Origin: Polyangiaceae bacterium UTPRO1
GTDB taxonomy: Bacteria; Desulfobacterota; Binatia; UTPRO1
NCBI GenBank assembly: GCA_002050235.1
Contig: MWST01000004.1
Location: forward strand, 1 to 64,000
Direction of reading: 5' to 3'
DNA length: 64,000 nt
The notes below the pieces were generated by a model. That model was not told the DNA's origin. It saw only the letters and a program-made list of their open reading frames with translations, and made no database searches. The number at the start of each line of letters is the position of its first letter. Position 1 is the stretch's first letter. A program made the position numbers and the translations under genes. Shown piece after piece: positions 24,822 to 33,865 of the stretch.

Positions 24822-25316
24822 TCAGGTGAACTCGAGGACGAGCAGCACCTGACCGGACTCGATGGCGGCGCCGGCGACGACGCTGACTTCCTTTACGGAC
24901 GCTGCGCCCTCGGCGCTCACGATCGTTTCCATCTTCATGGCCTCGAGCACGACGAGCGGGTCGCCGGCGGCGACGCGCTGGCCGACCTCGACCCGGACTG
25001 CGAGGACCTTGCCGGGCATCGGCGCCGTGACGCGCGGTGAGCGCACGCCGCTCGCCGCGCCGCCGCTGCGCGTATCGTCACCCGCAACGCACCGGTGCAC
25101 GACGCCGCCCAGCGCTACCCACACCGCGTCGCGATCGCGGACGACAGTTGCGGCAATGGTGCGACCGTCGACGGTCACGCGCCAGGCGGCGCCGTCGCGA
25201 ACGAGCGCGAGCGCCAGCGGCGCATCGTCGACGCGGGCAGCGAGCGCTGCGTCGCGACCGTGCGCTTCGACGAGGTGCGGTAGGCCGTCGACGAGGATGG
25301 TCTTGCGGATGCTCAT
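24822..25316 (-). CDS. Biotin carboxyl carrier protein with BT-like domain (detached end of an MCC/PCC-type alpha chain)
   Basis: 164 residues from ATG 25316, overlapping the biotin carboxylase stop as ATGA. The first about 85 residues resemble the BT domain of propionyl/methylcrotonyl-CoA carboxylase alpha chains (WRVTVDGRTIAATVVRD). The last about 70 are a biotinyl domain with APMPGKVLAVRV and the biotin site LEAMKMET. In MCC and PCC these parts are normally fused to the carboxylase; here they are a separate, coupled chain. Confidence 0.88.
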   Translation of the reverse strand: MSIRKTILVDGLPHLVEAHGRDAALAARVDDAPLALALVRDGAAWRVTVDGRTIAATVVRDRDAVWVALGGVVHRCVAGDDTRSGGAASGVRSPRVTAPMPGKVLAVRVEVGQRVAAGDPLVVLEAMKMETIVSAEGAASVKEVSVVAGAAIESGQVLLVLEFT

Positions 25317-26803
25317 CGTACCGTCCCCGGCCGCCAGGCGCCGAGGCTCTCCCAGGGGCTCGGGAGCGGCGCCGCGCCGCCGCGGCGCGGCGTCGGTCGG
25401 ACCAGGGCCAGCGCCGCGAGCACGGCGGCGATGCCGTGCTCGGGTCCGGCCGGCGCTGTCCAGCCGGCGAAGTGCTCGGCGAGGAACTCGGTGTGGGTGG
25501 CGCCGGCGATGAACGCGGGATGCTCCAGCACTGCCGCCAGGTAGTCGCGATTGGTGACGACGCCGAGGACGATCGTCTCGCGGAGCGCCGCGAGCATGCG
25601 CGTGCGCGCCTCTTCGCGAGTCGCGCCGTAGGTGGAGAGCTTCGCGAGGAGCGGGTCGTAGTCGACGCCGACGCGGCTGCCGGCGGCGATACCCGAGTCG
25701 AAGCGCACCCAAGCGCCGCTCGGCTCGCCGAGCACGTGTACGGTGCCGGTCGCCGGCAGGAAGCCCCGAGCCGGGTCTTCGGAGTAGAGGCGGCACTCGA
25801 TCGCGTGCCCGCGGACAGCCACGGCGCCGAACGAGAGCGGTGCGCCGCCGGCGACCAGGATCTGCTCGCGCACCAGGTCGAGGCCGGTGACCCATTCGGT
25901 GACCGGGTGTTCGACCTGGAGCCGGGTGTTCATCTCGAGGAAATAGAAGCGCCCGTCAGGATCGAGCAGGAACTCGACCGTGCCGGCGCCGACGTAGCCT
26001 ACCGCGGCGGCGGCGCGGACTCCGGCCGCGGTCATGGCGGCGCGGAGCTCCGGGCCGACGGCGGGCGAGGGCGATTCCTCGACGATCTTCTGGTGCCGCC
26101 GCTGGATCGAGCACTCGCGCTCGCCCAGGTGGACGACGGTGCCGTGCGTGTCGGCGAACACCTGGACCTCGACATGGCGCGGACGCTCCAGGTAGCGCTC
26201 GAGGTAGATGCGACCGTCGCCGAAGGCCGCCGCCGCCTCGCGTGCCGCTCCCGCTACCGCCTCGGCGAGCTCGTCCGCGCGCCGCACGATGCGCATGCCT
26301 TTGCCGCCGCCGCCCGCTGCCGCCTTGATCACGACCGGGAAGCCGAGCTCGGCGGCCGCCGCCGCGAACAACGCCGGGTCGGGTGCGAGCACCGATGTCG
26401 CCGGCACCACCGGCACGCCGGCGCGCTCCATGAGGGCGCGCGCCGCCACCTTGTCGCCCATGGCCGCGATCGCGGACGGCGGCGGGCCGATGAACGTGAG
26501 GCCGGCGTCCTGCACTGCGGCGGCGAAGCGGGCGTTCTCGGCGAGGAAGCCGTAGCCGGGGTGGACTGCGTCGGCGCCGCTCGCCGCTGCCGCAGCGAGC
26601 AGCTTTTCGACGGCGAGATAGCTCTCGCGCGCCGGTGCCGGTCCGATGGCGATCGCCTGGTCGGCGAGCCGCGCGTGCGGCTCGCCGGCGTCGGCTTCGG
26701 AGTAGACGGCGACGCTCGGGAGGCCCATTGCGCGGCAGGTGCGGATGACGCGGACGGCGATCTCGCCGCGGTTCGCGATCAGGACTTTGCGTACGGGCGG
26801 CAC
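25313..26803 (-). CDS. Biotin carboxylase subunit of an acyl-CoA (probably methylcrotonyl-CoA) carboxylase
   Basis: 496 residues from GTG 26803, giving the usual start just before RKVLIANRGEIAVRVIR; ATG 26842 is an alternative. ATP-grasp loop AAAGGGGKGMRIV, RECSIQRRHQKIVEE and EMNTRLQVEHPVTE are all intact. The C-terminal part ends near WESLGAWRPG, where MCC alpha chains continue into the BT domain. It is coupled to the separate BCCP chain. The likely carboxyltransferase partner is the MCC-beta-like chain at 46887-48500, about 20 kb away. Confidence 0.9.
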   Translation of the reverse strand: MPPVRKVLIANRGEIAVRVIRTCRAMGLPSVAVYSEADAGEPHARLADQAIAIGPAPARESYLAVEKLLAAAAASGADAVHPGYGFLAENARFAAAVQDAGLTFIGPPPSAIAAMGDKVAARALMERAGVPVVPATSVLAPDPALFAAAAAELGFPVVIKAAAGGGGKGMRIVRRADELAEAVAGAAREAAAAFGDGRIYLERYLERPRHVEVQVFADTHGTVVHLGERECSIQRRHQKIVEESPSPAVGPELRAAMTAAGVRAAAAVGYVGAGTVEFLLDPDGRFYFLEMNTRLQVEHPVTEWVTGLDLVREQILVAGGAPLSFGAVAVRGHAIECRLYSEDPARGFLPATGTVHVLGEPSGAWVRFDSGIAAGSRVGVDYDPLLAKLSTYGATREEARTRMLAALRETIVLGVVTNRDYLAAVLEHPAFIAGATHTEFLAEHFAGWTAPAGPEHGIAAVLAALALVRPTPRRGGAAPLPSPWESLGAWRPGTVR

Positions 26804-26888
26804 GGGCGGGGCGGGTGTAGCACGCGGCGTCGAGTCGCGCATCCGCCGGCCTGCGACTGCGCGCCGCAGCGCGGCCGTCGCCGGCGCG

Positions 26889-27530
26889 TCACGGCCCGAC
26901 GTACGCGTCCAGCCACTGCATCGTCGCTTCCGCCAGCTCCGCTGCGATGCTCGCGACCGTCCGACCCGATACCGCGTGGGCGTGATCGCCGCCTTCGAGG
27001 CGGTAGCGCGATGCGCCGGGAAGCTGCGCCAGTGCCGGCGCTACCACGGCCGGATCGGCGAGAGGGTCGAGCGTGCCCTGGAGGAAGAGCATCGGCGCCG
27101 AGATGCGCTCGAGGTGCGCGGCGCGCAGGAGCTCGGGCTTGCCCCGCGGATGCCACGGGTACGCGAGCAGCACGAGCCCGGCGCACTGGGCGCCGGCGGC
27201 GACGGCGTGGGTCGCCATGCGGCCGCCGTAGGAGCGGCCGCCGAGGAGCAGGCGTCGCGCGCGCGGGCGGAGTGCCGCTGCGATTCCCTGCCAGCAGCGC
27301 TCGTCGCGCGCGCGCGGCCCCGGCAGGCGCCGCCCGGCCTCGGCGTAGGGCAGGTTGTAGCGTACGACCTGCAGACCGCGGGCGGCGAGCGCTTGCGCGT
27401 AGGCGGCGAGCGTCGGCGCCGCGTACGTGCCGCCGGCGCCGTGGGTGAGGGCCACGAGCGTATCCCCCGACTCGCCGTCCCACTCGGCAGTGACGGCGCC
27501 GTCTTCCCAGGCGAGTCGCGTCGCGTTCAC
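26889..27530 (-). CDS. Alpha/beta hydrolase, Tex30/dienelactone-hydrolase-like
   Basis: 213 residues from GTG 27530, overlapping the upstream MFS stop as GTGA. Visible features: LVALTHGAGGTYAAPTL, the nucleophile elbow GGRSYGGRM (Ser), LFLQGTLDPLAD (Asp) and LEGGDHAHAV (His). This small single-domain form is common in bacteria and usually annotated only as a predicted hydrolase. It is transcribed with the MFS exporter. Substrate unknown. Confidence 0.83.
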   Translation of the reverse strand: MNATRLAWEDGAVTAEWDGESGDTLVALTHGAGGTYAAPTLAAYAQALAARGLQVVRYNLPYAEAGRRLPGPRARDERCWQGIAAALRPRARRLLLGGRSYGGRMATHAVAAGAQCAGLVLLAYPWHPRGKPELLRAAHLERISAPMLFLQGTLDPLADPAVVAPALAQLPGASRYRLEGGDHAHAVSGRTVASIAAELAEATMQWLDAYVGP

Positions 27531-28735
27531 GACGGCGCCACCACGATGTCGTCGGCGAGCGACCGGGCGGCGAGCATCCGTCGCCGCAGGGCGAGCTCGA
27601 CGGCGAGCGACAGTGCGGCGGCGACCACGCCGGAGACGAACGGAGACGCGGCGCCGAGGCGGACGAAGAGGAAGCCGCTCCACACCGGCCCGACGGTGCG
27701 GGCCGCACCGCCCGCCGACTGCGCGAAGCCCAGTATCGTGCCCTGCTGCGCGGCGCCCGCGTGCTGCGACGCCAGGCTCGCGAGCATGGGGTTTACGAGG
27801 CCGGCGCCGAGCCCGGCGAGGGCGACACCGATGACGAGCGGCGCCGGTGAGCGGGCGGCCGCGATCGCCGCCATGCCGAGACCGATCGCCACGGTGCCGC
27901 CGACCAGCACGTTCACCGCCGGAAAGCGGCGCGAGATCTTGCCGATCGCGCCGCCTTGCACGGCGAGGGCCATCAGGCCGTAGAGTCCGAAGAGATGACC
28001 CACTTCGGTCTGGGTCCACCCGAGGCGGGCATCGGCGAGGAGCGCCAGCGACACCTGCACGTTGGTCATACAGATGAACGTCAAGAAGTAGATCCCCATG
28101 ATGGCGAGGATCGGAGCCTCGGCGAGGACGCGTCGGAGCGGTCGGTGCGGCGGCCCGCCCGCCGCGGCCGGCGCGGTCTGGCGCCGGGTCTCGGGCATGA
28201 GGAAGTAGACGCCTGCGAGGTCGACGAACGCCAGGAGAGCCGCCGCGAGCAGCGGGGCGTTCGGGTGCAGGCGGCCGATGGCGCTGCCGAGCACGGGACC
28301 GATCACCAGTCCGAGCCCGATGCCGGCGCCGACGCGGCCCATTCCGGCGGCGCGCTCGGCGCCCGAGGTGACATCGGCGACGGCCGCTTGGCATGCCGCC
28401 AGGTTGCCCGCGGTCGTGCCGGCGAGGATGCGCGAGACGAAGAGCAGGGGCAGCCACGCTCGTTCGGCGGCGAGCGCGAAGATCAGCATGGCGACGCCGT
28501 TGCCGAAGAGGCTCGCGAGAATGATCGGGCGGCGTCCGTAGCGGTCGGAGAGGCGTCCGAGGATCGGCGTTGCGACCGTCTGCGTGAGCGCGAACGTGCC
28601 GAGCAGAAGACCGACGATCTCGGCCGAGCCGCCCATCGACTGCACGTAGAAGGGCAGGAGCGGGATGACGATGCCGAAGCCCACCATGTCGAAGAGGACG
28701 GTGGCGAAGACGAAGAAGAGGACCCGGGATTGCAT
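27527..28735 (-). CDS. MFS transporter, TetA-like drug/proton antiporter family
   Basis: 402 residues from ATG 28735, normal for a 12-helix MFS protein. The loop 2-3 signature GRLSDRYGRRPIIL, the motif C-like stretch GVGAGIGLGLVIGPVLGS and a central loop near residues 190-210 are visible. The closest recognisable relatives are tetracycline/multidrug efflux proteins. It heads a two-gene unit with the hydrolase and is divergent from gpsA. The exported compound is unknown. Confidence 0.88.
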   Translation of the reverse strand: MQSRVLFFVFATVLFDMVGFGIVIPLLPFYVQSMGGSAEIVGLLLGTFALTQTVATPILGRLSDRYGRRPIILASLFGNGVAMLIFALAAERAWLPLLFVSRILAGTTAGNLAACQAAVADVTSGAERAAGMGRVGAGIGLGLVIGPVLGSAIGRLHPNAPLLAAALLAFVDLAGVYFLMPETRRQTAPAAAGGPPHRPLRRVLAEAPILAIMGIYFLTFICMTNVQVSLALLADARLGWTQTEVGHLFGLYGLMALAVQGGAIGKISRRFPAVNVLVGGTVAIGLGMAAIAAARSPAPLVIGVALAGLGAGLVNPMLASLASQHAGAAQQGTILGFAQSAGGAARTVGPVWSGFLFVRLGAASPFVSGVVAAALSLAVELALRRRMLAARSLADDIVVAPS

Positions 28736-28828
28736 CGCCCGAGGGGCCGTATCACGGGCGGACGGCCCGTGCGATGCGACGTTGTGCCGAGGGGGTGCCG
28801 GCGGCCCGCTGCCGCCGCGACGCTGCGC

Positions 28829-28857
28829 ATGACGCTGCGGCGCCGGGTGTGTTAGGG
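28829..28857 (+). promoter_or_regulatory. Candidate gpsA promoter, nearly leaderless
   Basis: ATGACG-N17-TTAGGG, with the presumed -10 box ending only 7 nt before ATG 28865. No Shine-Dalgarno sequence precedes the ATG, which fits leaderless initiation. Confidence 0.35.
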
Positions 28858-28864
28858 AAGCGGC

Positions 28865-29881
28865 ATGGCGAAATTCGCGGTCGTCGGCTCGGGGGCCTGG
28901 GGGACGGCGCTCGCTGCGCACGCGGCACGCCTCGGACATGCGGTGACGCTCTGGGCGCTCGAGCCCGATGTCGCCGAGGAGGTCCGCACGCGGCACAGCA
29001 ACTCGATCTACCTGCCCGGACTGCCGCTGCCGGAGAACCTGGATGCGACCGCCGACGTCGCCGCGGCGGTGGCGGGCGCGGAGGTGGTGATCATGGTGCC
29101 GCCGTCGTCGCATCTGCGCGCGGTGGTCGGCAGGATCGCTCCGGTGCTCGGTGCCGAGGCGATCCTCGTCGTCGCTACCAAGGGCATCGAAGAGGGCAGC
29201 CTGAAGCTCATGTCCGAGGTGGTGATCGAGACCGTTCCCGAAGTCGAGGAGCGGCTCGTCTTCCTCTCCGGGCCGAGCTTCGCGAAGGAGGTCGCGCGCG
29301 GGCTGCCGACCAACGTCGTCGTGGCGGCGGCGGACATCGCCGCTGCGCACGCGATCCAGGAGCTCATCCATGCGCCGAACTTTCGTAGCTACGCGAGCGC
29401 CGATCCGATCGGCGTGCAGGTCGGGGGCGCGATCAAGAACGTGCTCGCGGTCGCGACCGGCGCCTGCGACGGCCTGGGGTTCGGCGACAACGCGCGGGCT
29501 GCGGTGATCACGCGCGGGCTCGCCGAGATGACCCGCCTCGGGGTCGCGCTCGGCGCCAATCCCCTCACCTTCCTCGGCCTCTCCGGCGTCGGCGATCTCG
29601 TGCTCACCTGCACCGGTGACCTGTCGCGCAACCGGACGCTCGGCAAGCAGCTGGCGCTCGGCGTCGATCCGAAGGCGTATCTGGCGAGCCAGCGCTCGGT
29701 GGCGGAGGGCTACTCGACGTCGGCGGCCGCCACGGCGCTGGCTGCCAAGCTCGACGTCGAGATGCCGATCACCGAGAACGTGTACGAGGTGCTGCACGGC
29801 GGCCGGCCGCTGAAGGAAGCAGTCAAGCTGCTGCTCGAGCGCGGTTACAAGGACGAGCTCGCCGGCATCGGTCCGAGCTGA
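28865..29881 (+). CDS. gpsA: Glycerol-3-phosphate dehydrogenase [NAD(P)+]
   Basis: 338 residues, the usual length. It reduces dihydroxyacetone phosphate to sn-glycerol 3-phosphate for phospholipid synthesis. Rossmann motif VVGSGAWGTALAAHAARLGH; conserved GPSFAKEVARGLPT; substrate/catalytic lysine region GGAIKNVLAVATGACDGLG; LSGVGDLVLTCTGDLSRNR. Cytoplasmic. It is divergent from the MFS gene. Confidence 0.97.
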   Translation: MAKFAVVGSGAWGTALAAHAARLGHAVTLWALEPDVAEEVRTRHSNSIYLPGLPLPENLDATADVAAAVAGAEVVIMVPPSSHLRAVVGRIAPVLGAEAILVVATKGIEEGSLKLMSEVVIETVPEVEERLVFLSGPSFAKEVARGLPTNVVVAAADIAAAHAIQELIHAPNFRSYASADPIGVQVGGAIKNVLAVATGACDGLGFGDNARAAVITRGLAEMTRLGVALGANPLTFLGLSGVGDLVLTCTGDLSRNRTLGKQLALGVDPKAYLASQRSVAEGYSTSAAATALAAKLDVEMPITENVYEVLHGGRPLKEAVKLLLERGYKDELAGIGPS

Positions 29882-29964
29882 CGGTCCGCAGCCGCCGGCG
29901 CGGGGCTGACTCGCACGGCGGTTTACGGTAGAAGCGCCGCACTTCGCACCACCAGGAGGTCTGC

Positions 29965-30576
29965 ATGCACCTGCTAGCGTTCGCCGTCGCCGCCGGTTTC
30001 GTCGCCGGGGCGATCCTGCCGTCGGCCGTATCGGCTGCCGACACCTACCAGATCGATCCCGCCCACACCTCGGTGCAGTTCTCGGTGCGCCACATGTTGA
30101 TCAGCAACGTGCGCGGCGAGTTCAGGAAGGTTGCCGGGTCCGCGACCGGCGACATCGCCAATCCGGCTGCGACGACCGTCGAGGCGACCATCGACGCGGC
30201 GTCGATCGACACGCGGAACGAAGAACGCGACGCGCACCTGCGCAAGCCCGATTTCCTCGACGTCGCCAAGTTCCCGACCATCGTTTTCAAGTCGACCAAG
30301 GTCGAGAAGGCAGGCGAAGGCTGGAAGCTCACTGGCGACCTCACGCTCCACGGCGTCACCAAGCCCGTGGTGCTCGACGTGACGAACGTCACGGCGCCGA
30401 TCAAGGATCCGTGGGGCAACTCCCGCATCGGCGCGCAGGCGAAGACCAAGCTCAATCGCCGCGACTTCGGCATCGCCTACAACGCGCTCCTCGAAGGAGG
30501 CGGCCTGGTGGTCGGCGACGAGATCACGGTGGCGATCGACGTCGAGGTGGTGAAGAAGGGCGCCACGGCGCAGTAA
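29965..30576 (+). CDS. YceI-family periplasmic lipid-binding protein
   Basis: 203 residues, ATG 29965 behind AGGAGG. A signal peptide of about 24 residues (ending PSAVSA-ADT) precedes an intact YceI beta-barrel: YQIDPAHTSVQFSVRHM, RNEERDAHLRKPDFLDVAKFP, LTGDLTLHGVTKPV, and GIAYNALLEGGGLVVGDEI. The family binds polyisoprenoids or amphiphiles in the periplasm. It is a single gene; ligand unknown. Confidence 0.93.
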   Translation: MHLLAFAVAAGFVAGAILPSAVSAADTYQIDPAHTSVQFSVRHMLISNVRGEFRKVAGSATGDIANPAATTVEATIDAASIDTRNEERDAHLRKPDFLDVAKFPTIVFKSTKVEKAGEGWKLTGDLTLHGVTKPVVLDVTNVTAPIKDPWGNSRIGAQAKTKLNRRDFGIAYNALLEGGGLVVGDEITVAIDVEVVKKGATAQ

Positions 30577-30672
30577 CCGCGCTTGCGGCCGGCGGCCGCG
30601 CCGGGGCGACCTTCGTCTCGGCACGGCCGCCCCGAGCTCGGACGGGTGTGGAATCCTGGCGCGGAATCCGGC

Positions 30673-30678
30673 TTGACA
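30673..30678 (+). promoter_or_regulatory. Consensus -35 box upstream of the Cys-repeat protein gene
   Basis: A perfect TTGACA lies 33 nt before ATG 30712. No good -10 hexamer follows at 17 nt, so the promoter call is tentative. Confidence 0.3.
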
Positions 30679-30711
30679 CGCGGTGTTGCAGCCCGGGATG
30701 ACTTCAGGACG

Positions 30712-32214
30712 ATGCGGGTGATCGGATGCGGCGCCGCGGGCGCCTTGTGCGCCTTGGTGGCGGCACTCTGCGCGGCGGGGCGGGTGCATGCGGCCCCGGC
30801 GCCGGCGGCGCGCTGCGCCGCAGCGAAGCTCAAGGCGGTGGGCGGGGCGGCTAGCGGTTTGCTCGGATGTCACGCGAGCGCGATGAAGCGCAGCACCGCG
30901 GTCGACGCCGCTTGCCTCGCGAAGCGCCACGCCAAGCTCGCCGCCGCTCTCGCCGCCGCCGCGGCCAAGGGCGGTTGCGCAGGGGGCGGCGGTGCCGGGA
31001 GCATCGCCGGCGCTCTCGACGGCTTCGTCGCCGGGGTCGCGGCGGCGCTCGCGGCCGACGGTACGCCCGACGGGCGACGCTGCAGCGCCGCGAAGCTCGC
31101 AGCCACCGGGGCCAAGGCCAAAGCCAAGCTCGCCTGTCATGCCCGCGCCGCCGCCGCGGGAGCGGCGCTCGACGCCCGCTGCTCGGCGCAGCTCGAGACC
31201 AAGTTCGCGAAGGCCTTCGCGACTGCCGACCGACGCTACGCGTGCGCGGTCGAGGGCGACGCCGCGGCCATCGGGGCGGGGTACGTCGATCCGCTCGTCG
31301 CAACCGTCGTTGCCGCAATACCGGCGACGAGCGACGGCGTCGTTACTCTGAACGGGAGCCTCGCCGGTCTGCAGATCTTTCCGCCCGACAATTGGTGGAA
31401 CCGCGACGTCTCGACGGCGGCCGTGGCGGCCGACTCGAACGCCATCATCGATTACATCGGCCGCACGAAGCCGCTGCACCCCGACTTCGGCACCACCTTC
31501 GGCATTCCCTACGTCGAGGTCGAAGGAACGCAGCCGAAGGTGCCGATGACATTCCTCTACGACGACGAGAGCGATCACGGCGCGCCCGGTCTGCCGCCCG
31601 GCTATCCGATTCCCGAGGCCGCGCGCTACGTCCCGGGCTACATCGAAGGCGGCGTCGCGGGCGGCGGCGCCAGCGGCGATCGCCACCTGATCCTCGTCGA
31701 CCGCGACCACGGATTCCTCTTCGAGATCTACGCCGCGCGCTTCATCGGCGGCGTTTGGCAGGGCGGCTCGGGCGCGATCTTCGACCTCGGCAGTAACGCG
31801 CGCCGTCCCGAGGGCTGGACCTCCGCCGATGCCGCCGGGCTCGCGATCCTCCCCGGGCTGGTGCGCGCCGACGAGGTGTTCGAGGCCGGAGTTATCGAGC
31901 ACGCGCTGCGCTTCACGGTGCGCGGCACCAAGGGCTACGTGTATCCGGCGTCGCACGACGCGACCTCCGGCCCCGGAGGCGATGCGCGGCCGCCCCTCGG
32001 GCTCCGCGTGCGCCTCAAGCCGAGCGTCGACCCGGCGGCGTTCGCCGCCCCGGCGGCAGTGATCGTCCGCGCCATGCAGAAGTACGGGCTCATCCTCGCC
32101 GACAACGGCAGCGACTGGTTCGTCTCCGGGGCGCCGGATCCGCGCTGGAACGACGAGCTGATGCACGACGAGCTCCTGCGCATCACCGGCGACGACTTCG
32201 AGGTCGTCGAATAG
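30712..32214 (+). CDS. Secreted protein with two Cys-rich helical repeats and an unassigned C-terminal domain
   Basis: 500 residues from ATG 30712. A signal peptide (about 1-26) ends near GRVHA-APA. Two helical repeats follow at about residues 33-85 and 123-180. Each has four cysteines in the order C-AAKL, LxCHA, DAxC, C, with Ala/Lys-rich helices between. From about residue 220 a globular domain begins (LQIFPPDNWWNRDVS, HPDFGTTFGIPYVEV, GDRHLILVDRDHGFLFEIY). I do not recognise that domain as a named family, but conserved-looking Trp, His and Asp residues suggest an enzyme or ligand binder. Extracellular or periplasmic. Confidence 0.8.
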   Translation: MRVIGCGAAGALCALVAALCAAGRVHAAPAPAARCAAAKLKAVGGAASGLLGCHASAMKRSTAVDAACLAKRHAKLAAALAAAAAKGGCAGGGGAGSIAGALDGFVAGVAAALAADGTPDGRRCSAAKLAATGAKAKAKLACHARAAAAGAALDARCSAQLETKFAKAFATADRRYACAVEGDAAAIGAGYVDPLVATVVAAIPATSDGVVTLNGSLAGLQIFPPDNWWNRDVSTAAVAADSNAIIDYIGRTKPLHPDFGTTFGIPYVEVEGTQPKVPMTFLYDDESDHGAPGLPPGYPIPEAARYVPGYIEGGVAGGGASGDRHLILVDRDHGFLFEIYAARFIGGVWQGGSGAIFDLGSNARRPEGWTSADAAGLAILPGLVRADEVFEAGVIEHALRFTVRGTKGYVYPASHDATSGPGGDARPPLGLRVRLKPSVDPAAFAAPAAVIVRAMQKYGLILADNGSDWFVSGAPDPRWNDELMHDELLRITGDDFEVVE

Positions 32215-32250
32215 CGCTCCCAGGTCTCGTACCGCGACGAGCGCGCGACT

Positions 32251-32266
32251 CGGCGCCCAGGCGCCG
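32251..32266. terminator. Palindromic hairpin between convergent genes
   Basis: CGGCGCC-CA-GGCGCCG, a perfect 7-bp inverted repeat between the stops of the Cys-repeat protein (plus) and the amidase (minus). There is no T-run; the placement suggests a terminator. Confidence 0.35.
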
Positions 32267-32283
32267 TGCCGCTCCGGCGCACG

Positions 32284-33690
32284 TCAGCCGGGTGCCATGA
32301 GCGGCCACGGCTGCGCGCATTCGAGAGCGCGCGCCGCAGCGAGCACGCGCAGGTCGTCATGGCGGCGCCCGACGATCTGGAGGCCGACCGGCACCCCGTC
32401 GACCGTTCCTGCCGGCACCGACGCGGCGGGGTGGCCGCTCAGGTTGAAGACGTAGGTCTGCGCCACCGTCACGAGCGGGCTCACGGCACGTCCGCCGATC
32501 GTTGCCGGCGGCGGGCCTGCGGCGGCAAAGGCCGGGATCGGCGTCGTCGGCAGGAGCAGCAGATCGACCGCATCGAAGAGAGCGGCGAGCGACTGCACGA
32601 GCGCGTCGCGGACCAGCGCCGCGCGTGCGAGATCGCGCAGGTCGAGCCCTGCCGCCAGTGCACAGAGGAACCGTAGCGCCGGGGTCACGTCCGCGGCGCG
32701 CTCCGGCAGGAACGGAGCGTAGAGCTCGAGCAGGTCAGGAGCCATGAAGACGCGCCAGGCCTCCTCCGGGTCCGCGAGCTCGACGCGGGTGTCGGTCGCG
32801 ACCATGCCGGTCGCGGCGACGAGCGCGTCGGCAGCGGCGCCGACGACGTGCTCGACCTCGGGTTCGCAGGCGCCGAAGCCGAGGTCGGCAGTCCAGGCGA
32901 CGCGGGCACCGCGCAGGTCGTGAGCGTCGATGGCGCGCTCGTAGGAGAATCCGGGGTGGGGCAGCGACAGCGGATCGTGTTCGTCGGGTCCGACGATGCA
33001 ATCGAGGATGCGCGCGGTGTCGGCGACGCTCCGGGTGAGCACGCCGTAGTTGCGCACGTTCGGGAGACCGACGTAGCGGGGGCCGCGCGGCACCCGGCCG
33101 TAGGTGCCCTTGAAGCCGACGAGCCCGGTGAACGCCGCCGGGATGCGCAGCGATCCGCCCGAGTCGGAGCCGGTCGCGAAAGGGACGAGCCCAGAGGCCA
33201 CGGCCGCGGCCGAGCCGCCGCTCGATCCGCCCGGCGTCCGCTCGGGATTCCAGGGGTTGCGGCAGACGCCATGGAGCAGGGATGCGGTGAATGATGCGGC
33301 CCCCATCTCGGGCGAGGCGGTGAGGCCCACTGGAACGGCGCCGGCGGCGCGCAGGCGCTCGACCTGGGTGGAGGTCGTGGTCGCGATCACGTCGGCGAAG
33401 ACGCGGGCGCCGCGCGGGTGCGGCCAGCCCGCGACATCCTCCAGCTCCTTGACGCCGCAGGGAACGCCCGCCAGCGGTCCGGGGTCGTCGCCGCGCCGGA
33501 TGCGGTCGTCGACGGCGGCAGCGGCGGCGCGAGCACCGTCGCGATCGAGGAAGACGAAGGCGCCGAGAGGCGGATCGAGCCGGGCGATGCGCTCGAGATG
33601 GTGCTCGAGCACGGTCCGGGCCGTGAGTCGGCCGCTGCGGATCGCGTCGGCGAGAGTGGTGACGGCGGCGGCGTGCAGGGTCTCGAGCAA
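32284..33690 (-). CDS. Amidase signature family protein
   Basis: 468 residues if started at TTG 33690, which gives the usual lead-in (LAAAIRSG-like: TTLADAIRSGRLTARTVLEHHL). Upstream residues from GTG 33861 look non-native. The Ser-cisSer-Lys triad is intact: GVPCGVKELEDVAG (Lys), and the Gly/Ser region PGGSSGGSAAAVASGLV, with SDSGGSLRIPAAFTG (nucleophilic Ser). The enzyme hydrolyses amide bonds of small substrates or could be a GatA relative; no gatB or gatC is nearby, so a free amidase is more likely. Confidence 0.88.
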   Translation of the reverse strand: MLETLHAAAVTTLADAIRSGRLTARTVLEHHLERIARLDPPLGAFVFLDRDGARAAAAAVDDRIRRGDDPGPLAGVPCGVKELEDVAGWPHPRGARVFADVIATTTSTQVERLRAAGAVPVGLTASPEMGAASFTASLLHGVCRNPWNPERTPGGSSGGSAAAVASGLVPFATGSDSGGSLRIPAAFTGLVGFKGTYGRVPRGPRYVGLPNVRNYGVLTRSVADTARILDCIVGPDEHDPLSLPHPGFSYERAIDAHDLRGARVAWTADLGFGACEPEVEHVVGAAADALVAATGMVATDTRVELADPEEAWRVFMAPDLLELYAPFLPERAADVTPALRFLCALAAGLDLRDLARAALVRDALVQSLAALFDAVDLLLLPTTPIPAFAAAGPPPATIGGRAVSPLVTVAQTYVFNLSGHPAASVPAGTVDGVPVGLQIVGRRHDDLRVLAAARALECAQPWPLMAPG

Positions 33691-33865
33691 GCGTCGTCTC
33701 GGGCTCAGGGCGCGGCGAGCGGCTGTGAGCTCGGGCTGGACCGACGCGACCGATAGCAGCGGCGGCGCCCGTCGTCGCGGGCTACGGCGGCGGTCGGGAT
33801 CGGATCGAGGGGCATAGGGGCAGAAATGGCACGCGGCCAGGCTTCGGTCGAGGCCGTGCACGAGC

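Noticed and set aside
33690..33861. Extending the amidase to GTG 33861
   Set aside because: The added 57 residues are Arg-rich and unlike amidase N-termini, while TTG 33690 gives the normal lead-in.
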